Source: Aureimonas sp. AU22 (GTDB lineage: Bacteria; Pseudomonadota; Alphaproteobacteria; Rhizobiales; Rhizobiaceae). Taken from it: a stretch of 64,000 nt of DNA. The DNA lies in contig NZ_BBWJ01000044.1 in assembly GCF_001463745.1 (NCBI RefSeq), forward strand, positions 124,001 to 188,000, given 5' to 3'. Shown piece by piece: positions 54,901-64,000 of the stretch. A model generated the notes under the pieces. That model did not search any database. It was not told the DNA's origin and worked only from the letters and a program-made list of their open reading frames with translations. How positions within the stretch are numbered: the stretch's first letter is position 1; every line of letters starts with the position of its first letter. The position numbers and the translations under genes were made by a program.

Positions 54901-55310
54901 GCACCGCCGGCTTGCCGAGAGTCGCGCTCGCGCTGGCAACCCTCTTGGTCGTTGCCGGCTGCGCGTCGCGTGCCCCCTCTCCGGAGAAGGCAGCGCCGAG
55001 GCGAGCCGATACCGGTCTCGATCGCATGGAGCGACTGACGCTCACGGCCAACCGTTGCTGGTTCAAGTCCCGCGATCCCGCCTTTGCGAGCTACAGCATC
55101 GCGCCCGAGCTCTCGTCCTTCTCCGGCCGTCCTCGTTTTCTTCTGGTGCCGAAGGGCCGGCCCGAAGCCCGTCCGCTGCTGGTGGTGGAAGGCGCGGCCG
55201 GATCGGCGGACGTCGCCACATACGGCCCGCTTCTCGGCACCCCGCTCCGCGCTCGGTTGGAGGGCGATCTCGTGCGCTGGCGTATGGGTTCCACGAGCTG
55301 CGATGCCTGA
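54897..55310 (+). CDS. Small lipoprotein of unknown function in the pur operon (1)
   Basis: 137 residues. The lipobox VVAGC puts the lipidated Cys at about 22. The mature domain has Trp and Cys residues (NRCWFKS and STSCDA, possibly a disulfide), a [19 protein letters not shown] strand pair and RWRMGS. The likely start is TTG 54897 overlapping the purQ stop (TTGA). It ends 8 bp inside the next lipoprotein gene. The pair sits between purQ and purL, so both should be transcribed with purine genes. I do not recognise a domain. Confidence 0.65.
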   Translation: MSTAGLPRVALALATLLVVAGCASRAPSPEKAAPRRADTGLDRMERLTLTANRCWFKSRDPAFASYSIAPELSSFSGRPRFLLVPKGRPEARPLLVVEGAAGSADVATYGPLLGTPLRARLEGDLVRWRMGSTSCDA

Positions 55311-55701
55311 GGCCTCGAACGGCGGCCGGAGGGCATTCGGCCTCATGGTTCTTGCGACCGTCGCCCTCGCCGGCTGCCGCACGGATGCGGCGCCGCTCGC
55401 CGTGCCTGTCGGACCGGCGCCAAACGCGGCGGAGGTCCGTTACATTCGCGATACGGGCGCGGCGATCTATCGACGCCAGGGCTTCGAGCGCACGCGCGGT
55501 TTCGTCTTCGCGGAGCCTGGGCGCGGCTTCGCCGTGTGCTTGCGTGCCCCCCTGCGCGACGGACGCCTCGACCATACGCTCCTGATCCTCCAGCGCCGAA
55601 TCGAAGGCGCGGTGAGCCAGGTCGAGGACGACGCGACGATCCTGCGCGCGGCGGCCGATGTCGGCCCTTGCCGCAACCGGTCGGATTGGGTACCGGCCTG
55701 A
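55303..55701 (+). CDS. Small lipoprotein of unknown function in the pur operon (2)
   Basis: 132 residues. Lipobox TVALAGC with Cys at about 25. The mature part contains [29 protein letters not shown] and [10 protein letters not shown], with two further cysteines. ATG 55303 overlaps the preceding lipoprotein gene by 8 bp. Base composition and codon use match the neighbours. No recognised domain; the shared layout (short signal, lipobox, two later Cys) suggests a functional pair. Confidence 0.65.
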   Translation: MPEASNGGRRAFGLMVLATVALAGCRTDAAPLAVPVGPAPNAAEVRYIRDTGAAIYRRQGFERTRGFVFAEPGRGFAVCLRAPLRDGRLDHTLLILQRRIEGAVSQVEDDATILRAAADVGPCRNRSDWVPA

Positions 55702-55774
55702 TAGCATTCCTCCCTCTCCTGCCGCACGGGCGGGCGAGGCTTTCGTCAGTTTCGCCAAACCGTTCGGAGGCTCC

Positions 55775-57991
<2,217 letters not shown>

Positions 57992-58093
57992 ACGGCGGGT
58001 GCCCGGCTCGATTGCTCAGGCTCCGTATTGGCCCTATCCTTGCACCGACGGCGGCCTGAGTCTTCCTTCGCGCCGCCGGCAGGAGATCTACGC

Positions 58094-58327
58094 ATGCCCA
58101 TGAACGCCCACGACATCGAGAAGATGATCAAGGACGCGATCCCCGACGCTACCGTGACCATCCGTGATCTCGCGGGCGACGGCGACCACTACGCCGCCGA
58201 GGTCGTGGCGGAGAGCTTCCGCGGCAAGTCGCGCGTCCAGCAGCACCAGATGGTCTATCAGGCGCTGCAGGGGAACATGGGCGGCATCCTCCACGCCCTC
58301 GCACTTCAGACCAGTGCGCCGAAGTAG
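58094..58327 (+). CDS. BolA family protein
   Basis: 77 residues, a single BolA domain with a C-terminal HALAL helix and the conserved HQMVYQAL segment. The single histidine and the loop sequence GDGDHYAAEVV place it in the BolA2/YrbA-like group that binds a 2Fe-2S cluster with monothiol glutaredoxin. ATG 58094 matches the family. The next gene encodes just such a glutaredoxin. Confidence 0.92.
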   Translation: MPMNAHDIEKMIKDAIPDATVTIRDLAGDGDHYAAEVVAESFRGKSRVQQHQMVYQALQGNMGGILHALALQTSAPK

Positions 58328-58432
58328 GCGCGGCGCACGGACGATCTTTAAAGCGACGGCCCGGCATCGTATCTGAACCGGGACGCACTCCGCCCGGGAA
58401 CCGAAACGGGCATGACAGGACGGGATTAGGCC

Positions 58433-58777
<345 letters not shown>

Positions 58778-58797
58778 AACGCCGAACCACCATCCAG

Positions 58798-58824
58798 CGG
58801 CCCGCTCTCGAAGCGGGCCGTTTT
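58798..58824 (+). terminator. Rho-independent terminator after grxD
   Basis: 9-bp stem CGGCCCGCT / AGCGGGCCG with a 5-nt loop, then TTTT on the plus strand, 20 bp after the grxD stop. Confidence 0.9.
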
Positions 58825-58917
58825 CGTTTGGGCCTGTAGACGGTCCGTTCGTCAGTGCTCCTTGCTTTTTGGCCGATCCCGCTTAGAAACCAGTTCGACC
58901 AACGAAAGACCGGACCC

Positions 58918-60192
58918 ATGCCGAGCGCGCCCAACACCGTGCGCGGGATTCCCTATTGGGAACTCGTGACCCTGATCGCATGCATCATGGCGCTGAACGC
59001 GGCGGCGATCGACATCTTCATTCCGGCTCTCACCAACATCACGCAGACGCTGCAGCTGGCCGATCCGAACCACGCGCAGTTCGTCATCACGTCCTACGTG
59101 ATGGGCTTCGGCATCTCGCAGATCTTCTACGGCACCCTTTCGGATCGGTTCGGCCGCCGTCCGGTCCTGTTGTTCGGTCTGGGCATCTACGTCCTGGCAT
59201 CGGTCGTGGCGGTCTTCTCGACGACGTTCGGCATGCTCCTCGCCCTGCGGGCGATCCAGGGGGTTGGCGCCGCCGCAACGCGCGTCATTGCGGTGTCGGT
59301 CGTGCGCGACTGCTTCGGGGGAGCGCGCATGGCGAGCGTCATGTCGCTCGTCATGATGATCTTCATGGCCATCCCGGTGATCGCACCGAACCTCGGCCAG
59401 ATCGTTCTCCTGTTCGGCGACTGGCACGAGATCTTCATCGCCGTCGCGGTCTTCGGCGCGTTCGTCATGGTCTGGACCTATGTCCGCCTGCCGGAGACGC
59501 AGCATCCCGAGGACCGGCTTCCGCTGACCGTCAGTCGCGTCGCCCAGGCCTTCCGCGTCGTCGTCACCAACCGGACCGCCTTCGCCTATACGCTATCCAC
59601 CGCGCTGACGTTCGGGGTCCTGTTCGCCTTCATCAACCAAGCGGAACAGATCTACGTCTCGGTCTACGGTCTCGGCCCCGCGTTCACGCTCTACTTCTCG
59701 GCGGGCGCCATCTTCATGGCCGTGGCATCGTTCTCGAACTCGCGGCTGGTCGAGCGGTTCGGCATGCGGCATCTGTCGCACGGAGCGCTGTGCATCTTCC
59801 TGGCGCTCAACGTCCTCCATCTCGTCATCGCCCTCCTGAACGGCGGCGTGCCGCCCTTCTCGGTCTATCTGCCGATGACGATCCTTTCGCTCTGCATGTT
59901 CGGCTTCATCGGCACCAACTTCAACGCGCTGGCGATGGATCCGCTCGGCCACGTCGCGGGCACGGCGTCCTCCGTCCTCGGCTTCATGCAGACCTTCGGC
60001 GGCGGCGTTCTCGGGGGCATCGTCGGCTACATGTACGACGGCACGCTGATCCCGCTCCTGACAGGTTATGTCATCCTGTCGATCGGAGCCTTCGGATGCG
60101 CGCTGATCGCGGAAAGGGGAAAGCTCTTCAACGAGCGCCCGAGCCCGCGCGACGGCGGCCCCCGCGTGGTGGAACCGGCGGCAGCCGAGTAG
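58918..60192 (+). CDS. Bcr/CflA-family multidrug efflux MFS transporter
   Basis: 424 residues with 12 predicted membrane segments. The motif-A loop GTLSDRFGRRPVLL after TM2 and the ALRAIQGVGAAATRV and family-specific DIFIPALTNIT in TM1 place it in the Bcr/CflA group of drug:H+ antiporters. Start ATG 58918. It is convergent with the inositol monophosphatase gene, 21 bp apart. Confidence 0.9.
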   Translation: MPSAPNTVRGIPYWELVTLIACIMALNAAAIDIFIPALTNITQTLQLADPNHAQFVITSYVMGFGISQIFYGTLSDRFGRRPVLLFGLGIYVLASVVAVFSTTFGMLLALRAIQGVGAAATRVIAVSVVRDCFGGARMASVMSLVMMIFMAIPVIAPNLGQIVLLFGDWHEIFIAVAVFGAFVMVWTYVRLPETQHPEDRLPLTVSRVAQAFRVVVTNRTAFAYTLSTALTFGVLFAFINQAEQIYVSVYGLGPAFTLYFSAGAIFMAVASFSNSRLVERFGMRHLSHGALCIFLALNVLHLVIALLNGGVPPFSVYLPMTILSLCMFGFIGTNFNALAMDPLGHVAGTASSVLGFMQTFGGGVLGGIVGYMYDGTLIPLLTGYVILSIGAFGCALIAERGKLFNERPSPRDGGPRVVEPAAAE

Positions 60193-60213
60193 GCCGCCGC
60201 CTTCGAGGCCCCG

Positions 60214-61041
60214 TCAGGCGGTGACCTCGGGTCCGATCAGCGTGCGGATCGCCTGCCAGGTGGCGGCATCCGGCGCCGTCAGAAGGCCGCCATCGACATC
60301 CGTCGGCAAGTAGGGCGAGCCATCCAGCTTCGCGACATAGCCACCGGCCTCCTCGATCAGCAAGGAGCCGGCGAGGTGATCCCACGGCATGAGCTTCAGG
60401 TAGAACTGGAAATGCACGTGGCCCGAGGCCACGAGACGATACTCGTGCGCCGCCGTACGGTAGTTGGCGAGGACGCGGATTTCCGCGAGGCGCTGGAGCA
60501 GCAGGCGGCGCTCCTCGCGCGGCAGGAAGCTCGAGGACGCCACCCCGAAGAGCTCGTCGATCGGCGCCGGTGGCGCGACCTGGAGGCGCTGGCGCTCGCC
60601 ATCGGGGCGCACCAGAAACGAACCCGCGCCTCGTTCGGCGATCATGAAATCGTCGCCGAGCGGATCGTAGATGATGCCGCCGATCGTCTGGCCTTTCGAG
60701 ACGACCGCCGCCATCACGCCGAACAGCGGCACGCCCATGGCGAAGTTCGCGGTGCCGTCGATCGGATCGACGATGATCGAGAGGTCCGCCTCGCCGATCC
60801 GTCGCAGCAGGGCAGGATCGGCCGCAACACCCTCCTCGCCGACGAAAAGCGCGTCCGGGAACGCGCCGCTGCAGGCCGCCTTGATGAAACGCTCGGCGCT
60901 TTCGTCCGCCTCGGTCACGAGGTCGATCGCGGAGGTCTTTTCGCGGATGTCCCCGGCATCCAGCCGGCGGAAGCGCGGCATCACTTCCGCCTTGGCGGCG
61001 TCGCGCAAAATGGTCGCAAGCGTATCGATATCGAAGGTCAC
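60214..61041 (-). CDS. Inositol monophosphatase family protein
   Basis: 275 residues. The Mg-binding set is present: [16 protein letters not shown] and [16 protein letters not shown]. Acts on inositol phosphate or another small phosphate ester (histidinol phosphate or 3'-phosphoadenosine-phosphate enzymes share the fold). ATG overlaps the ttcA stop by 4 bp. Confidence 0.9.
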   Translation of the reverse strand: MTFDIDTLATILRDAAKAEVMPRFRRLDAGDIREKTSAIDLVTEADESAERFIKAACSGAFPDALFVGEEGVAADPALLRRIGEADLSIIVDPIDGTANFAMGVPLFGVMAAVVSKGQTIGGIIYDPLGDDFMIAERGAGSFLVRPDGERQRLQVAPPAPIDELFGVASSSFLPREERRLLLQRLAEIRVLANYRTAAHEYRLVASGHVHFQFYLKLMPWDHLAGSLLIEEAGGYVAKLDGSPYLPTDVDGGLLTAPDAATWQAIRTLIGPEVTA

Positions 61042-61919
61042 GGTTCCGGGTCCGATCGAGGCTGGAGGCTGGTGAAATCGAAGAGCGACGGGTCGAGGAG
61101 ATGGCTCGGGCGCACATTGGCGAGCGCGCGGCCGATCGTCTCGCGCCGACCGGGAAAGCGCACCTCCATCTCGGACAGGAACGCCTTCATGGCGTTGCGC
61201 TGAAGTCCGTCCTGGCTGCCGCAGAGATCGCAGGGGATGATGGGAAAGCGCATCGCGGCGGCAAAGCGCGCGAGGTCGTCCTCGGCCGAGCGGATCAGCG
61301 GCCGCAGGACTAGCAGGTCACCCTCGTCGTTGAGGAGCTTGCCCGGCATCGCCGACAGCTTGCCGCCGTGGAACATATTGAGAAAGAAGGTTTCGAGGCT
61401 GTCGTCGCGGTGGTGGCCGAGCACCAGGGCCTCGCAGCCCTCCTCTCGCGCGATGCGATAGAGATTGCCCCGGCGCAGGCGCGAGCAGAGCGAGCAGTAG
61501 GTCCCGCCCGTCGGCACCTTCTCCTTCACGACGGAGTAGGTATCGCGATACTCGATGCGATGCGCGATGCCGTGCGCGCTCAACCATTCCGGCAGCACGT
61601 GTTTGGGAAAGTTCGGCTGGCCCTGATCGAGGTTGCAGGCGAGGAGATCGACCGGCAGGACACCGCGCCACTGAAGGTCGAGAAGCAGCGCGAGCAGCGA
61701 GTAGGAATCCTTGCCGCCCGAGATCGCGACGAGCCAACGTGCGCCGGGACGGACCATGGCGTGGACGTCGATCGTCTCGCGCACCTGGCGCAGTAGGCGC
61801 TTGCGAAGCTTCTTGAACGACACGCTGTCGGGCGCATCGCGGAACAGCGGATGCGCGCCGCCTGGATCGAGCGTCTCGGACGCCTCGGCGGCGGGCGGGT
61901 TCGGCGCGTCGTCCAGCAT
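61038..61919 (-). CDS. ttcA: tRNA 2-thiocytidine(32) synthetase TtcA
   Basis: 293 residues. PP-loop [13 protein letters not shown] and two CxxC motifs ([10 protein letters not shown] and CDLCGSQ) that hold an iron-sulfur cluster. It thiolates C32 of certain tRNAs using ATP. Slightly shorter N-terminus than some homologues. It is coupled by a 4-bp overlap to the monophosphatase gene downstream. Confidence 0.94.
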   Translation of the reverse strand: MLDDAPNPPAAEASETLDPGGAHPLFRDAPDSVSFKKLRKRLLRQVRETIDVHAMVRPGARWLVAISGGKDSYSLLALLLDLQWRGVLPVDLLACNLDQGQPNFPKHVLPEWLSAHGIAHRIEYRDTYSVVKEKVPTGGTYCSLCSRLRRGNLYRIAREEGCEALVLGHHRDDSLETFFLNMFHGGKLSAMPGKLLNDEGDLLVLRPLIRSAEDDLARFAAAMRFPIIPCDLCGSQDGLQRNAMKAFLSEMEVRFPGRRETIGRALANVRPSHLLDPSLFDFTSLQPRSDPEP

Positions 61920-61961
61920 GGGCTCCCGTCCTCAACTTGCGACCCGATTATCAAGCCAGGC

Positions 61962-61991
61962 TGAAAAACAAAAGGCCGCCCGGAGGCGGCC
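61962..61991 (-). terminator. Rho-independent terminator after rpsD
   Basis: On the minus strand a 7-bp stem GGCCGCC / GGCGGCC with loop TCCG is followed by TTTTGTTTTT. It lies 57 bp beyond the rpsD stop and before ttcA, so ttcA needs its own promoter or read-through. Confidence 0.9.
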
Positions 61992-62048
61992 TTCCCTTCG
62001 GTTTCGCCGTAGCGAACCGAAACGTTGGTTTCGCGCAAAGCGAACCGA

Positions 62049-62666
62049 TCAGCGCGAGTAGAACTCGACGACCAGGTTCGGCTCCATCACGACCGGGTAC
62101 GGCACGTCGCCGAGGCCCGGAATGCGCTGGAAGGTCGCGACCATCTTGGTGTGATCCGCCTCGATGTAGTCGGGCACGTCGCGCTCGGCGAGCTGGGTCG
62201 CCTCGATCAGCACGGTCAGCTGCTTCGACTTCGTGCGAACCTCGACGACGTCGCCGGCCTTGCAGCGGTACGAGCCGATATTGGTGCGCACGCCGTTGAC
62301 GTTGACATGGCCGTGGTTGACGAACTGGCGCGCCGCCCAGATCGTCGCCACGAACTTCGCGCGATACACGATGGCGTCGAGACGCGACTCGAGCAGGCCG
62401 ACCAGGTTCTCCGAGGTATCGCCACGACGACGGGCGGCCTCCTCGTAGGTCTTGCGGAACTGCTTCTCGGAGATGTCGCCGTAGTAGCCCTTGAGCTTCT
62501 GCTTGGCGCGCAGCTGCGTGCCGAAGTCCGACATCTTGCCCTTGCGGCGCTGGCCGTGCTGGCCCGGGCCGTACTGGCGGCGGTTCACCGGGGACTTCGG
62601 ACGGCCCCAGATGTTCTCGCCCATGCGGCGATCGATTTTGTACTTGGAAGACTCGCGCTTTGACAT
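62049..62666 (-). CDS. rpsD: 30S ribosomal protein S4
   Basis: 205 residues. S4/S9 N-terminal domain plus the S4 RNA-binding domain ([28 protein letters not shown]). No zinc-finger cysteines at the N-terminus, as in many proteobacteria. Binds 16S rRNA early in 30S assembly. ATG 62666 ([10 protein letters not shown]) is the family start. It stands alone, as in other Hyphomicrobiales. Confidence 0.97.
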   Translation of the reverse strand: MSKRESSKYKIDRRMGENIWGRPKSPVNRRQYGPGQHGQRRKGKMSDFGTQLRAKQKLKGYYGDISEKQFRKTYEEAARRRGDTSENLVGLLESRLDAIVYRAKFVATIWAARQFVNHGHVNVNGVRTNIGSYRCKAGDVVEVRTKSKQLTVLIEATQLAERDVPDYIEADHTKMVATFQRIPGLGDVPYPVVMEPNLVVEFYSR

Positions 62667-62804
62667 CGCATTTCCCGATATGTGAGGCGCGCGGACCATC
62701 CGCAGCGCCAGGAAACGCGCCCTCCTTTGTCCCACCATCCGGCGGGACCGACAGGATCGCCGAACGAAGCGCACGGCAATCCACGGGACACGTAAAAATG
62801 AAAC

Positions 62805-62826
62805 CGGCGGACCTTTCGATCCGCCG
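62805..62826 (-). terminator. Hairpin after the Pmp3-type gene and in the rpsD leader
   Basis: On the minus strand a 7-bp stem CGGCGGA / TCCGCCG is followed within 7 nt by a run of T (62798-62794). It lies 48 bp after the Pmp3-type stop, but also just downstream of the best rpsD promoter candidate (62835-62863). It could end the upstream transcript or attenuate rpsD. Confidence 0.6.
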
Positions 62827-62834
62827 ATGCGCAG

Positions 62835-62863
62835 TCCCTATTGGCCGAGGCTCGATAAGTCAA
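62835..62863 (-). promoter_or_regulatory. Candidate sigma-70 promoter for rpsD
   Basis: On the minus strand TTGACT (62863-62858), 17-bp spacer, TAGGGA (62840-62835). The -35 is strong and the -10 poor. It gives an rpsD leader of about 160 nt that starts with the hairpin at 62805-62826. Confidence 0.5.
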
Positions 62864-62873
62864 GCCAAGCGGG

Positions 62874-63035
62874 TCACTTGCGGGCGATGACCCACACCGC
62901 GTGGATGATGCCGGGAATATAGCCAAGAAGCGTCAGGATGATGTTGATCCAGAAGTGCTTGCCGAGCCCGACCTCCAGAAACACGCCGAGCGGCGGAAGC
63001 AGGATGGCGAAGATGATCTTGATGAGGTCGCGCAT
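62874..63035 (-). CDS. YqaE/Pmp3-family small membrane protein
   Basis: 53 residues with two membrane helices: the first includes FAILLPPLGVFLEVG and the second LTLLGYIPGIIHAVWVI. This is the full-length Pmp3/UPF0057 family, induced by stress and linked to membrane potential in yeast. Exact bacterial role unknown. ATG 63035; the long arginine-rich in-frame extension upstream is not coding. Confidence 0.9.
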   Translation of the reverse strand: MRDLIKIIFAILLPPLGVFLEVGLGKHFWINIILTLLGYIPGIIHAVWVIARK

Positions 63036-63160
63036 GAAAAGGCCCGTTGGTGTCTCGTCGCCTAACGAACGAGATGCACCCTCATCCGTTCCGTCTTCGC
63101 CTCGCACGCGTTGACCCTCACCAGCTTCCGCCGGAACGACTGAAAACACCGGAGCCTGCC

Positions 63161-63667
63161 ATGACGATGCCCGCCCGCCTCCTTCTTCTCGCCGCCCTTC
63201 TGACGCCCGCCGCCGCCCGCGCGGACGCACAGTTCCTGACGCGCTTCGATGGGTCCTTTCGCGGCAGCGGAACGGTTCAGCGAGAGCAGGATACGTCGCC
63301 GCGGCGGGTGTCCTGCTCGGTCGAGGGAACGCAACCGTCGCAGTCACGCCTGCGCATAGCCGGCAGCTGCCGCGCGGCCGTCATCGTGCGACGCGAGATC
63401 GGCGCGGACATCCGCTTCGATCCCGCCAGCGGACGCTTCTCCGGTTCCTATACCGGATCGACCAAGGGCGTGTCGCAGCTGTCCAACGGACGGCTTCGTG
63501 GCGATACGCTGACCTTCACTCTTACCTACCCCGTCACCGTGCACGGGGATCGGACGGCCGTGATGACGATCCGCAACAACGGCGGCGGCGGCTTCTCGCT
63601 GTCCGTGACCGACCAGGTGGACGGCCAGCCGCGCAAGACGTCCGACATCACGCTCCGGCGCGGCTGA
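63161..63667 (+). CDS. Exported hypothetical protein
   Basis: 168 residues with a signal peptide (MTMPARLLLLAALLTPAAARA, cleavage near 21-24). The mature part is beta-rich, with RFDGSFRGSGTVQRE, SCSVEGT with SGSCRAAVIV (one possible disulfide), and RGDTLTFTLTYPVTVHG. It resembles exported proteins of Hyphomicrobiales without assigned function. A second ATG at 63167 is as likely a start. Confidence 0.7.
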   Translation: MTMPARLLLLAALLTPAAARADAQFLTRFDGSFRGSGTVQREQDTSPRRVSCSVEGTQPSQSRLRIAGSCRAAVIVRREIGADIRFDPASGRFSGSYTGSTKGVSQLSNGRLRGDTLTFTLTYPVTVHGDRTAVMTIRNNGGGGFSLSVTDQVDGQPRKTSDITLRRG

Positions 63668-63673
63668 CGCCGC

Positions 63674-64000
63674 TCAGGCCGAGAGGCCGAAGCCCCGGAT
63701 GAGCGATCGCGTCGCCGCATCCGGCTCACCCTTGGTGAAGATCGCCCGGTCCGGTCCGGACGGCATATCGTCGGAAGGCGGCGGCAGCAGCGACAGGGCG
63801 CGGCGAGCGATGGCTTCCGCCGGGTCGAGCCAGTCGACCGGCCAGGGCGCGGTCTTGCGCATGCGGTTGGCCAGGAACGGATAGTGCGTGCAGGCGAGGA
63901 CGACGATGTCGGTACGCTGCCCGTGGCGTTCGATGAAGCAGGGCGCGATCTCGGCGGCCACCGCCTCCTCCTCGACGAAACCGCGGCGCATGTAGCGTTC
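63674..64000 (-). CDS. murI: Glutamate racemase, C-terminal part (5' end outside window)
   Basis: The last 108 codons of a Mur ligand-type racemase. LACTHYPFL carries the second catalytic cysteine of glutamate racemase; [14 protein letters not shown] is the conserved C-terminal segment. MurI makes D-glutamate for peptidoglycan. The first catalytic cysteine lies outside the window. Confidence 0.9.
   Translation of the reverse strand, partial: ERYMRRGFVEEEAVAAEIAPCFIERHGQRTDIVVLACTHYPFLANRMRKTAPWPVDWLDPAEAIARRALSLLPPPSDDMPSGPDRAIFTKGEPDAATRSLIRGFGLSA

Overview
The window is an ordinary, gene-dense, GC-rich chromosomal segment of an alphaproteobacterium, most likely Hyphomicrobiales (Rhizobiales). 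Pointers are the usg protein, a complex I accessory subunit of the NDUFS4 type, the DUF1476 (zeta) F1-ATPase inhibitor, separate purS and purQ genes, a class I PHA synthase, RecJ-GlpX-homoserine dehydrogenase synteny, and a CCA-encoding tRNA-Glu with a G-U closing pair. I see no transposase, integrase, phage gene or CRISPR array.

Layout. 1-20875 is a catabolic island for glycine betaine. It holds a FAD/GcvT dimethylglycine dehydrogenase (cut by the left edge), purU, a GlxA/GbdR-type AraC regulator, soxBDAG (heterotetrameric sarcosine oxidase), sdaA, glutathione-independent fdhA, a betaine ABC transporter (binding protein, permease, ATPase), a prolyl-tRNA deacylase, a second GlxA/AraC regulator and the Rieske demethylase pair gbcAB. 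Together they import betaine and strip its three methyl groups (betaine, dimethylglycine, sarcosine, glycine). Glycine would reach serine via GlyA (not in the window) and then pyruvate via SdaA. FdhA and PurU dispose of the one-carbon units as formate. An almost identical two-box operator stands exactly 33 bp before the start codons of both purU and soxB, so the island looks like one regulon.

20939-32031 is housekeeping: a ROK-family protein with permuted domain order, three tRNAs (Arg-TCT, Pro-TGG, Glu-TTC), complex I NDUFS4-like subunit, DUF192, a double cold-shock-domain protein, glyoxalase I, a lipoprotein M15 peptidase, recJ, glpX, hom, an aminotransferase and a small lipoprotein. 32205-39402 has phaC, map, radC, usg, then an orphan molybdenum-hydroxylase maturation set (MoCF/NTP-transferase fusion and an XdhC split in two) and a flavin reductase. 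39625-47360 is a branched-chain/amide amino-acid ABC transporter (livGFHM) with two separate binding proteins and a P1 peptidase. 47449-58777 combines purB, an EEP nuclease-fold protein, cardiolipin synthase, an apparently catalytically dead RBBP9-like hydrolase, an HpcH aldolase, the zeta inhibitor, then purC-purS-purQ, two small unknown lipoproteins, purL, bolA and grxD. 58918-64000 has a Bcr/CflA efflux pump, an inositol monophosphatase, ttcA, rpsD, a Pmp3-type membrane peptide, an exported hypothetical protein and the end of murI.

I found no wholly unknown multi-gene system. The most interesting items are the shared operator architecture of the betaine regulon, the long structured leader before the transporter, the permuted ROK protein, the serine-less hydrolase and the two lipoproteins wedged into the purine operon.
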